Below are positions 50,729 to 58,354 of a stretch of DNA of 64,000 bases, one piece after another. The stretch is taken from NCBI RefSeq assembly GCF_004022425.1, contig NZ_RBZY01000007.1, forward strand, positions 10,441 to 74,440. The letters run 5' to 3'. Below the pieces are notes generated by a model, which was not told the origin of the DNA, searched no databases, and worked only from the letters and a program-made list of their open reading frames with translations. The position numbers were made by a program, and so were the translations under genes. This DNA is from Microbacterium enclense (GTDB lineage Bacteria > Actinomycetota > Actinomycetes > Actinomycetales > Microbacteriaceae). Positions within the stretch are counted from its first letter, which is position 1; the number at the start of each line of letters is the position of its first letter.

Positions 50729-50739
50729 GGAATATTTCC
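50729..50739. promoter_or_regulatory. Near-palindromic AT-rich site, candidate Lrp box
   Basis: GGAATATTTCC is one step from a perfect palindrome and is the most AT-rich spot of the divergent promoter region between lrp and the DUF6421 gene. Confidence 0.4.
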
Positions 50740-50763
50740 CGCCCTAACCGATCGGAGGCTTCG

Positions 50764-52170
50764 ATGACCCTCGCAACGCCCGCGCGTTCCGCGCACGACC
50801 TGCTCGACGGGCACACCGCGGCCACCGCGGAGGACACGCCCGCGTGGAACCTGCTGAAGGATGCCGCTGTCGAACTGCAGTCGCTGCAGGCCGCTGACGG
50901 CTCGGTCCCCGAGGGCACCGACCACCCCCGAGCCGCCGCGCTCATCGCCGACATCGTCGATGCGATCTCGGCCCTCATTCCCCTCTTCCCCCACGACGAC
51001 GCCTATCTCCGCGCGTCCGTCGTCGACTTCGCGCGCTGGCGGGACGGCGGCTTCGGCGTGCCCGACTTCCTCGACTCGCTCGTCGCCTTCCAGCCGCAGG
51101 AGCACCGCGTCGATGGCATCCGTCATCTCGTCGTGTTCCCGATGTACACGCAGAACGGGTCGCGCGACCGGCACGTCGAGGCCGTCCTCGTCGAGGTCAT
51201 CTGGCCCGAGTTCATCGCGCGCCTGGAGACCGAATACACCAACGGCCTGTTCGTCTCGCTGCGCCTGGTCGACTTCACGCCCGGGTACGACACGAACTCG
51301 GCGGTGCTCTTCCCCGAGACCGTCGCGATGCGCGCGGTGCCGACGTTCACGTGGGGCGCGATCTTCCAGGACCGCGAGGCCGCCCGGTACCGCCGCGTGA
51401 CCCGCGCCGCCGCCGAGATCACCAAGCTCGAGCTGCCGGCCGCCGCCGCGCAAATGCTCGACGACCAGGCGCTCACCGAGCAGACCTTCGTCATGTGGGA
51501 CCTCATCCACGACCGCACGCACATGCGCGGCGACCTGCCCTTCGACCCGTTCATGATCAAGCAGCGGATGCCGTTCTTCCTCTACTCGCTTGAGGAGCTG
51601 CGCTGCGACCTGACCGCGTTCCGGGAATGCGTGTCGCTGCAGGCGCGACTGTCCGTGCGGGACGACCTGGATGCCGCGGAGCAGGCGATGCTCGAGCACG
51701 CCGAGCTCGTGCAGTACGCGGTGATCTTCGACCGCATCTTCCGCTTCGCCATCACAGGCTCGCGCGTACGCAACTACGACGGACTCGGCGGGCAGCTGCT
51801 CTTCGCCTGGCTGCACCAGCGCCGCGTGCTGCACTGGACCGACACGTCGCTCGCGTTCGACTGGGACGAGGTCCCCGCCGCGGTGGTCGCGCTCGCGGAC
51901 GCGATCGACGAGCTGTACTGGCGCTCGATCGACCGCCCGAAGACCGCGCACTGGCTCGCCGCGTACGATCTCGTGCGCTCCGTCGTGACGCCGCACCCCG
52001 CCTCGGCGTGGGCGCGCGGACTGTCGGACGACGTACTCGCCGGGCTTCCCAAGGGGTACACCGACGCGGTGCTGGACGACGAGTTCCCCCTGTCGATGTT
52101 CTTCGAGGCGCTGGAGAAGAAGATGCGTCCCGTGATCGCCTCGACCGAGGGGATCACGGGCCGCGACTGA
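50764..52170 (+). CDS. DUF6421-family protein of unknown function
   Basis: A 468-aa soluble, probably helical protein with no known catalytic motif that I can see. Conserved-looking segments include HDRTHMRGDLPFDPFMIKQR near residue 250 with a His/Asp/His arrangement, RMPFFLYSLEELRCDL after it and RVLHWTDTSLAFDWDE near 360. From memory this is DUF6421, found next to an SDR gene and an Lrp regulator in Microbacteriaceae. The RBS GGAGG is six bases upstream. Confidence 0.8.
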   Translation: MTLATPARSAHDLLDGHTAATAEDTPAWNLLKDAAVELQSLQAADGSVPEGTDHPRAAALIADIVDAISALIPLFPHDDAYLRASVVDFARWRDGGFGVPDFLDSLVAFQPQEHRVDGIRHLVVFPMYTQNGSRDRHVEAVLVEVIWPEFIARLETEYTNGLFVSLRLVDFTPGYDTNSAVLFPETVAMRAVPTFTWGAIFQDREAARYRRVTRAAAEITKLELPAAAAQMLDDQALTEQTFVMWDLIHDRTHMRGDLPFDPFMIKQRMPFFLYSLEELRCDLTAFRECVSLQARLSVRDDLDAAEQAMLEHAELVQYAVIFDRIFRFAITGSRVRNYDGLGGQLLFAWLHQRRVLHWTDTSLAFDWDEVPAAVVALADAIDELYWRSIDRPKTAHWLAAYDLVRSVVTPHPASAWARGLSDDVLAGLPKGYTDAVLDDEFPLSMFFEALEKKMRPVIASTEGITGRD

Positions 52171-52188
52171 GGGTCCGAGCCGCGGCCG

Positions 52189-52224
52189 GGCCCGGACCGT
52201 CGGGCTGCGGCCCGAATCCGGGCC
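52189..52224 (+). terminator. Hairpin after the DUF6421 gene
   Basis: GGCCCGGA (52189-52196) pairs with TCCGGGCC (52217-52224), 18 bases past the stop. The remaining 120 bases before the SDR gene show no gene. Confidence 0.5.
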
Positions 52225-52347
52225 GTCGCGCGGAGTCCGTGGCCGACACTCCACAGGGGGTGGCGGGCGCGGCGGTGTGTCGGACACGATGTCCGCACGA
52301 CGGTACGTCGCTGGGCGACCGCCGAACCGAACCACGGAGGAGGCCGC

Positions 52348-53022
52348 ATGGGCACGGGGATCGAGGGGCGGGCGGTCCTGCTCGCCGGCGGAACGAGCGC
52401 GGCCGGGCGCAGCGTCGCCCGCGCGCTCCGGGCAGCGGGGGCCACGCCGGTCGTCGTGGGCTCCGACGCCGGTCGCCTGGCATCCGTCGCCGAAGAGATC
52501 GACGGTGTCGTCACCGCGCAGTGCGATCTCACCGACCCGGATGCCGTGGACGCGCTCCGCGACCGAGTGCGCACCGCGCACGGCGGGATCGACGGCGTCC
52601 TGCACCTCGTCGGGGGATGGCGCGGAGGCGGTGGGCTCGCGGGGCAGAGCGACGACGACTTCGCCTTCCTGCTTCGGTCATTCACCGCACTGCGCAACGT
52701 GACGAGGACCTTCGACGCCGACCTTCGAGCCTCGGATGCCGGTCGCCTCGCGATCGTGTCGTCGACCGTCGTCGCACGACCCCTGGCGGGCGGCGCGAAC
52801 TACGCCGCGGTCAAGGCCGCCAGCGAGGCGTGGACGCGGGCGGTGGCCCAGGGCTTCGCCAAGGCGGCGCGCGATGCCGGACGGGAGCAGTCGGCCGCCG
52901 CGGTGGTGTTCCGGGTGAAGAGCCTCGCGGGACTCGAAGACGCCCTCGCGCTCGCGTTCCTCGGACTGTGGGAGGACCCCGCGGCCGACATCAACGACGT
53001 GACGATCGAGCTCGGCGCCTGA
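52348..53022 (+). CDS. Short-chain dehydrogenase/reductase (SDR)
   Basis: A 224-aa classical SDR: nucleotide-binding LLAGGTSAAGRSVA, HLVGGWRGGG in place of NNAG, and catalytic NYAAVK as YxxxK with the Ser in AIVSSTVV. RBS GGAGGAGG precedes the ATG. The pairing with DUF6421 suggests a shared pathway, substrate unknown. Confidence 0.88.
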   Translation: MGTGIEGRAVLLAGGTSAAGRSVARALRAAGATPVVVGSDAGRLASVAEEIDGVVTAQCDLTDPDAVDALRDRVRTAHGGIDGVLHLVGGWRGGGGLAGQSDDDFAFLLRSFTALRNVTRTFDADLRASDAGRLAIVSSTVVARPLAGGANYAAVKAASEAWTRAVAQGFAKAARDAGREQSAAAVVFRVKSLAGLEDALALAFLGLWEDPAADINDVTIELGA

Positions 53023-53033
53023 CGCACCCCGGT

Positions 53034-54551
53034 TCAGTCACCGGTCGGCGGCGGGCCCGTGCGCTCGCGGGGTGGGGGTGCCTCGGCATCCGGGCTTCCT
53101 CCAGCGCGCGCGGCGAGCGCGGATGCCTCATCGGCGGGTCGGGGCGGATCGGCGGACGGGGCCGGATCGCCCGCCTCGTCGGGCTCGCTCGCGGGGGACG
53201 CGGTCTGGTACTGCCGGGACAGCACACGGTAGGAGCGCGTGAGGAAAGCGGCCGCCCCCGCCACCACCATGACGAGGCCGCCGAAGAGGAACACGAGCGC
53301 GATGCCGCGCCCGATCCCGTCGCCGAGCAGCCACCCCCAGGTCGCCCGACCGTCGGCGCCGTCCATGTACGGGATGATCGCGAACTCGGCGATCGGTGCG
53401 ATGAGGAACGCGGTGACCGGCGCCGACGCGGACTCGAAGGCCGCAGCGAAACCGAAGACGCGTCCCTGCGTCTCGAAGGGCACGACCTTCTGGATCACGG
53501 TCTGCTCGGCCGCCTCGACCGCCGGGATGAGTGCCATGTAGACCCAGATACCGGCGATGTACAGCCACCACCAGTCGCGCAGAGTGAACGTGGCCCCGAG
53601 GACGCCCATGCCGATGACGATCAGCAACATGGTCCGGATCGGATTGCGCCCGAGTCCGAACTTCGCCACAAGGCCGCCGCCGATGATGAAGCCGGTCGCG
53701 GTGATCCCGAGCACGAGGCCCCAGGCCTCGACGCTGAAGAGCTGAAGCCCGTAGGGGTCCATGAGCGCGAGGTACACGCCGCCGATGAGGTTGTTGAACG
53801 TCGAGAAGATGAGGAGCGCGAACAGGCCCGGCGACGCCCGAACGGCCCGGACGGCGCCCCGGACGTCGACCGCCGGCGCGCGTTCACCGGTGGGCTCGGG
53901 GCGCTTCTCGGGGATGCGGATGGTCAGGAGGTGAAGGAGGGCGGCGAGCGTCAGGACGATGGCGATAGCCAGCGTCCACCCCATGCCCAACTGCCCGACC
54001 GAGAGCCCACTGAACACGCTCGTCACGACGAACGACAGGCCCTGCACCGTACCGACCAGACCGTTCGCGTTGGCCCGGCGTTCTTCGGGGACCAGCAGAG
54101 TGACCGTCGTCGACAGCGCGATGTTGCGCATGTTCTCGATGACAGCGCCGCCCAGGACGACGCCGGAGAAGACCCAGAACCACGGCCCGCCGAGGTCGAG
54201 CAACACACGCTCGGGGAACAGGAGCCAGAGCGCACCGGCGATGAGGAACGCCGCGAGCGTGACGACCCCCGACACCACCATCACCCGGTGCTTGCGGTGG
54301 CGATCCACGATCGTGCCGAAGAGCATCGCGAACACCGCCAGCAGCAGCATGTACGCGCCGCCGATGATGCCTGTCGCGAGCACCGACCGTGTCTCGAGGT
54401 ACACCCAGAACGTCAGCGCGAACCACAGGTAGCTCGTTGTGACGTTGGCGGCGGCGGTGTTGACCAGAACGCCGAGGAACGCCCGACGACCGGTGGCGGG
54501 ATCCACGATCGGTGCCACGGCGGAGTCAGCGGGCTGAGGCGTCTCGGACAT
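53034..54551 (-). CDS. Major facilitator superfamily transporter
   Basis: A 505-aa MFS protein with about 12 spans, the loop 2-3 motif GTIVDRHRKHRVMVVSG and a long, disordered Pro/Asp/Ala-rich cytosolic tail of about 70 residues. It resembles enterobactin/macrolide-efflux-type MFS exporters (MFS_3-like). ATG at 54551 is preferred because it places the first span near residue 25. It converges on the SDR gene with 11 bp between stops. Confidence 0.87.
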   Translation of the reverse strand: MSETPQPADSAVAPIVDPATGRRAFLGVLVNTAAANVTTSYLWFALTFWVYLETRSVLATGIIGGAYMLLLAVFAMLFGTIVDRHRKHRVMVVSGVVTLAAFLIAGALWLLFPERVLLDLGGPWFWVFSGVVLGGAVIENMRNIALSTTVTLLVPEERRANANGLVGTVQGLSFVVTSVFSGLSVGQLGMGWTLAIAIVLTLAALLHLLTIRIPEKRPEPTGERAPAVDVRGAVRAVRASPGLFALLIFSTFNNLIGGVYLALMDPYGLQLFSVEAWGLVLGITATGFIIGGGLVAKFGLGRNPIRTMLLIVIGMGVLGATFTLRDWWWLYIAGIWVYMALIPAVEAAEQTVIQKVVPFETQGRVFGFAAAFESASAPVTAFLIAPIAEFAIIPYMDGADGRATWGWLLGDGIGRGIALVFLFGGLVMVVAGAAAFLTRSYRVLSRQYQTASPASEPDEAGDPAPSADPPRPADEASALAARAGGSPDAEAPPPRERTGPPPTGD

Positions 54552-54618
54552 GCCGCTCACGTTAGCCACCCCCTCCGACATGGGCCAGAGGGCCGGCGTC
54601 TGCGGCATCCCCGATGAC

Positions 54619-54624
54619 TACGCT
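54619..54624 (+). promoter_or_regulatory. -10 element, leaderless transcript
   Basis: TACGCT lies six bases before the GTG at 54631. Confidence 0.5.
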
Positions 54625-54630
54625 GGAGGG

Positions 54631-55698
54631 GTGACCCCCCTGCATGACACCGCCGTCCGCGGCTTCGCGTCCGACAACTATTCCGGCATCCACCCCGACG
54701 TCCTGGCGGCCATCGCCGCGGCCAACGAGGGCCACCAGGTCGCCTACGGGGAAGACGTCTACACGGCCCGTCTGCAGGAGCTCTTCACGGGTCTGCTCGG
54801 CGAGGGCGTCGAGGCGTACCCCGTCTTCAACGGCACGGGCGCGAACGTCGTCGGCCTGCAGTCCATGCTCCCCCGCTGGGGCGCCGTGATCTCGGCATCC
54901 ACCGCTCACATCAATGTCGACGAGGGCGGAGCCCCCGAGCGCGTCGGCGGCATCAAACTGCTGACGGTCCCCACCGACGACGGCAAGCTCACGCCCGAGC
55001 TCGTCGACCGCGAGGCGTGGGGCTGGGGCGACGAGCACCGCGCTCAGCCGCTCGTCGTCTCGATCACGCAATCGACCGAGCTCGGCACGCTGTACACGGT
55101 CGACGAGGTCCGCGCCCTCGCCGACCACGCGCACGCCCGCGGGATGCGCCTGCACATGGACGGCGCGCGCATCTCCAACGCCGCGGCGGCCCTCGACGTG
55201 CCGCTGCGGGACTTCACCCGTGACGCCGGTGTCGACGTGCTCAGCTTCGGCGGCACGAAGAACGGCGCGATGATCGGCGAGGCGATCGTCGTCCTCGACC
55301 CGGCGGCATCCACCGGACTCACGTACCTGCGCAAGCTCGACATGCAGCTCTCGAGCAAGATGCGCTTCGTCTCGGCGCAGCTGGTCGCCCTTCTCGAGAA
55401 CGACCTATGGTTGCGCAACGCCCGCCACTCCAACGCCATGGCGCAGCGTCTGCGCGCCGGGGTGGAAGCGGGACTCGCCGACGGCTCGATCCAGGGCGTG
55501 GAGTTCACCCAGCCGACGCAGGCGAACGGCGTGTTCGCGACGCTGCCCGCGGGCGTCGCCGACCGGCTGCGGACCAGCTTCCGGTTCTACGACTGGGACG
55601 AGCTGCGCCGCGAGGTGCGCTGGATGTGTTCGTTCGACACGACCGAGGCCGACATCGACGCGTTCGTCGCCGCGATCTCCCGCGAGACCACCCGCTGA
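54631..55698 (+). CDS. Threonine aldolase-family (beta-eliminating lyase) PLP enzyme
   Basis: A 355-aa fold type I PLP enzyme of the low-specificity L-threonine aldolase family, which splits threonine or other beta-hydroxy amino acids to glycine and an aldehyde. Landmarks are FASDNYSGIHPDVLAA, FNGTGANVVGLQS, LHMDGARISNAAAAL and the cofactor Lys in SFGGTKNGAMIGE. The GTG start is leaderless. Confidence 0.92.
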   Translation: MTPLHDTAVRGFASDNYSGIHPDVLAAIAAANEGHQVAYGEDVYTARLQELFTGLLGEGVEAYPVFNGTGANVVGLQSMLPRWGAVISASTAHINVDEGGAPERVGGIKLLTVPTDDGKLTPELVDREAWGWGDEHRAQPLVVSITQSTELGTLYTVDEVRALADHAHARGMRLHMDGARISNAAAALDVPLRDFTRDAGVDVLSFGGTKNGAMIGEAIVVLDPAASTGLTYLRKLDMQLSSKMRFVSAQLVALLENDLWLRNARHSNAMAQRLRAGVEAGLADGSIQGVEFTQPTQANGVFATLPAGVADRLRTSFRFYDWDELRREVRWMCSFDTTEADIDAFVAAISRETTR

Positions 55699-55737
55699 CG
55701 AGGCCCGTCCGGCATCTCACGCGCGGACGCCGGGTCG

Positions 55738-55813
55738 CCAGAACAGGCCGCGGCATCGAGAACAGGCCGTTCCGCGCGGAGGAGACCTGTTCTCGTGGTA
55801 TCCCCTGTTCTGG
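55738..55813. repeat. Nested inverted repeat, unit 1
   Basis: Outer arms CCAGAACAGG/CCTGTTCTGG (55738-55747, 55804-55813) and inner arms CGAGAACAGG/CCTGTTCTCG (55757-55766, 55786-55795) are both perfect. The loop contains the palindrome TCCGCGCGGA. A related unit follows 58 bases later. The gap 55699-56024 holds no gene beyond these units. Confidence 0.9.
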
Positions 55814-55871
55814 GTCGAGACGACGAGCCGGACTCGAGCTCGCCGATGGATGCCACGAACTTTCGGTGCCG

Positions 55872-55946
55872 CCAGAACAGGCGTTGCACCGAGAACAGGT
55901 CGATTCGCGCCGAATACGCCTGTTCCCGGGAGATCCCCTGTTCTCG
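55872..55946. repeat. Nested inverted repeat, unit 2
   Basis: The same plan as unit 1: outer arms 55872-55881 and 55937-55946, inner arms 55890-55899 and 55919-55928, each with one mismatch. The loop carries a different but still pairing stem, ATTCG/CGAAT. Confidence 0.88.
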
Positions 55947-56024
55947 CCGCACGTCGCCCGGCGTGAGGGAAGCGAACGTCGAGCCGTGACCGGATGCAAC
56001 GCGCGGCGCGCCACCCGGCCGCGG

Positions 56025-56867
56025 TCAGCGCGCGGACGGACGCCCGAGCACGAGCGTCGAGGGCGATGGACGCCAGTGCCGCGCCACGTATTCGACGGCT
56101 TCGTCGACGCCGAGCGCGCGACTGGAGTTGCCGACGCGCACCCACAGGTCGGTGATCGATCCGCCGTCCTTGGGCTGCGTCAGGTACACCGGGCGCGGAG
56201 CCGGACGACACACCACGACGCACACGATCGGAGTCCCGTCCCCGGGCGAGGCGAACACGATGCGCGGCTGGGCGGCGGCGTTGCGGCCGATCGCCTTCGA
56301 GAGCATGTCGCGCAGCCACAGCTCGAACCGGTCGTGGTCGGGCGTGCGCATGGTCGCCATGTCGCGCTCGAGCCCGACGGCCGCGCCGGTGTCGTCCGCG
56401 CCGATCACCAGCGTGCCGCCGCGGGAGTTGAGGAATGCCGCGACCGATTTCGCGACCGCGATCTCCATGCGCGTGTCCTTGCGGCTCTCCCGCACGTTCC
56501 ACCGCGCGGTCTCCTTGAACTCGACGCGGTCGGACTCCCCCGCCCGCAGCAGTGCCGCCACATCGATGTCGCCGCCGTCCCGCCGCGCGGCCGCGACCGC
56601 GGCGGCGATGACGGCCGACAGCCCGAGGCTCGCGCCGACCGAGAACAGGATCGTCGTCGGCACCCACAGCCGCGCCGCACCGCCGACCCATGCCGACAGC
56701 AGCAGCCCGACGCTCACCCCGAGCACGCCGATGACCGTCATGGTCGGCATGCTCAGCGACCGCGCGGGTCCGAACACACGCCGCAGCAGCAGCGCGATGA
56801 GACCGGCCAGCGCCAGGACCACCGGGAGCGCGATCGCGAGATCGACGAGCGAGGTGTCCATCGGCAT
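56025..56867 (-). CDS. Membrane protein with Schlafen/AlbA_2-type domain
   Basis: A 280-aa protein with three N-terminal membrane spans (residues about 8-95) followed by an AlbA_2 domain: ESDRVEFKETARWNVRE, NSRGGTLVIGADDTGAAVGL and the WLRDMLSKAIG helix. AlbA_2 domains bind nucleic acids or act as RNases in Schlafen proteins. Membrane-tethered forms are uncommon. The start may be ATG 56867 or 56861. It follows the NUDIX-like gene by 16 bp and probably shares its transcript. Confidence 0.8.
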   Translation of the reverse strand: MPMDTSLVDLAIALPVVLALAGLIALLLRRVFGPARSLSMPTMTVIGVLGVSVGLLLSAWVGGAARLWVPTTILFSVGASLGLSAVIAAAVAAARRDGGDIDVAALLRAGESDRVEFKETARWNVRESRKDTRMEIAVAKSVAAFLNSRGGTLVIGADDTGAAVGLERDMATMRTPDHDRFELWLRDMLSKAIGRNAAAQPRIVFASPGDGTPIVCVVVCRPAPRPVYLTQPKDGGSITDLWVRVGNSSRALGVDEAVEYVARHWRPSPSTLVLGRPSAR

Positions 56868-56883
56868 CCGGTTTCCGCGGGGG

Positions 56884-57504
56884 TCAGCGCAGCGCGCCCA
56901 CCGAGGCGAGACCCAGCCGGATCAGCGTTCCGCGCCCGCCCTCCATCTCCGCGGAGAGGGCGTCGGATGCCGCTTCCTCGGGCGAGAGCCAGGTGACCTC
57001 CAGCGCGTCCTGACGTGGTTCGCACGTGCCGGTGACCGGTACCACGAATGCCAAGGAGACCGCGTGCTGGCGGTCGTCGTGGAAGGCGCTCATCCCCGGC
57101 AGGGGGAAGTACTCGGCGACCGTGAACGGCGCGGGCTGCGGCGGGAGGAGCGGGAAGGCCATGGGCCCGAGATCGTTCTCGACGTGACGGAACAGCGCAT
57201 CGCGCACGGTCTCGCCGTAACGCACGCGGCCCGACACGAGGGTGCGCGTCATTTCGCCCAGCGGAGTGGCCCGCAGCAGGATGCCGACCTGCGTCACGGC
57301 GCCCATCCCGTCTGTGCGCACGGGCAGCGCCTCGACGTACAGCATCGGAAGCCGCCGGCGCGCCTCGGCGAGCTCGACCTCGCTCAGCCACGCGGGGTTC
57401 GTGTTCGGGCCGGAGCCGGTGGGCGTGCCCGAGAACGAGGCCGCGAGCGGTTCGCGCTCGTCGCCGTTGTCGCCGGGTTCGGGGTCGGGGGTGCGCACGG
57501 GCAT
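56884..57504 (-). CDS. NUDIX-fold protein (DUF4916-like)
   Basis: A 206-aa protein with a degenerate NUDIX box, GRVRYGETVRDALFRHVENDLG-like region near residues 92-113, where the usual REVxEE reads RHVEND. Hydrolase activity is uncertain. The N-terminal 35 residues are disordered. It resembles the DUF4916 group of actinobacterial NUDIX-like proteins. Confidence 0.75.
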   Translation of the reverse strand: MPVRTPDPEPGDNGDEREPLAASFSGTPTGSGPNTNPAWLSEVELAEARRRLPMLYVEALPVRTDGMGAVTQVGILLRATPLGEMTRTLVSGRVRYGETVRDALFRHVENDLGPMAFPLLPPQPAPFTVAEYFPLPGMSAFHDDRQHAVSLAFVVPVTGTCEPRQDALEVTWLSPEEAASDALSAEMEGGRGTLIRLGLASVGALR

Positions 57505-57624
57505 GCTCCCTGTATATCAACCGTCCGCGCCGATGCCTACGAGGTGGGGACGGTCTCCGCGATACGGGGGCTGGGGAGGAAGTGCCGGGATGCCACGCCC
57601 CGACGCCGTGTCGGAGGCCTTTGC

Positions 57625-57630
57625 CACAAT
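57625..57630 (+). promoter_or_regulatory. -10-like element, leaderless transcript
   Basis: CACAAT lies six bases before the ATG at 57637. Confidence 0.4.
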
Positions 57631-57636
57631 GGGCGC

Positions 57637-58290
57637 ATGAGCGAGAGTCCGATCCTCGACCCGTCCGTCGTCCGCTGGTCGGTGTCGCCGGCCGCGGTCG
57701 GCGACCGCCCCGTGCTGGTGCTGTTGCACGGATATGCGGCCGACGAGCACGATCTGTTCGGTCTCGTGCCCTATCTGCCCGACGAGCTCGCGGTCGCGAG
57801 CGTGCGCGCTCCGCTCACGCCGCCGTGGCCGACTCCCGGGGCGTCGTGGTACCCGATCGAGGGGCTGAACGGGCGTGATCCCGCCGACGTCACCGTCGCG
57901 GCGGAGGCACTCATCGCCTGGATCGCCGAGCATCTCGGTGGGCGTCCGGTCGGACTCCTCGGCTTCTCGCAGGGCGGGGCCGTCGCGATTCAGACGCTTC
58001 GCGTCGCCCCCGACGCCGTCGAGTTCGCCGTCGTCCTGGCCGGGTACGCGGCGGGTGGCGAGCTCCCCGGCGATGCCGCACTGGCCGAACGACGGCCCCC
58101 GGTGTTCTGGGGCCGCGGGTCCCGCGATGACGTGATCCCGCCGCACCTCGTCGACATGACGGCGCAGTGGCTGCCCGCCCACAGCGACCTGACGGGCCGG
58201 GTGTACCCGGGACTGACGCACTCGGTGTCCGAGGAGGAGCTCGCCGACGTGCGCGCGTTCCTCGACGCGCGGCTGGCCGCGCGCAGCTGA
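57637..58290 (+). CDS. Alpha/beta hydrolase, phospholipase/carboxylesterase family
   Basis: A 217-aa esterase: LLHGYAADEHDLF near residue 30, nucleophile Ser in LGFSQGGAVA, Asp in GSRDDVIPP and His in PGLTHSVSEEE. This order and length fit the carboxylesterase/acyl-protein-thioesterase-like family (PF02230). The natural substrate is unknown. Confidence 0.9.
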   Translation: MSESPILDPSVVRWSVSPAAVGDRPVLVLLHGYAADEHDLFGLVPYLPDELAVASVRAPLTPPWPTPGASWYPIEGLNGRDPADVTVAAEALIAWIAEHLGGRPVGLLGFSQGGAVAIQTLRVAPDAVEFAVVLAGYAAGGELPGDAALAERRPPVFWGRGSRDDVIPPHLVDMTAQWLPAHSDLTGRVYPGLTHSVSEEELADVRAFLDARLAARS

Positions 58291-58354
58291 CCGTTCCGCG
58301 GCCAGCGAACGTCAACCCCGGCCCGATGTCGGAGGTCCGGGAGAAGATGTCGGC

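Noticed and set aside
55738-55946. SOS (LexA) boxes suggested by GAACAGG and CCTGTTC words
   Set aside because: LexA boxes need inverted halves four bases apart; here halves are 19 or more bases apart and arranged in nested pairs.
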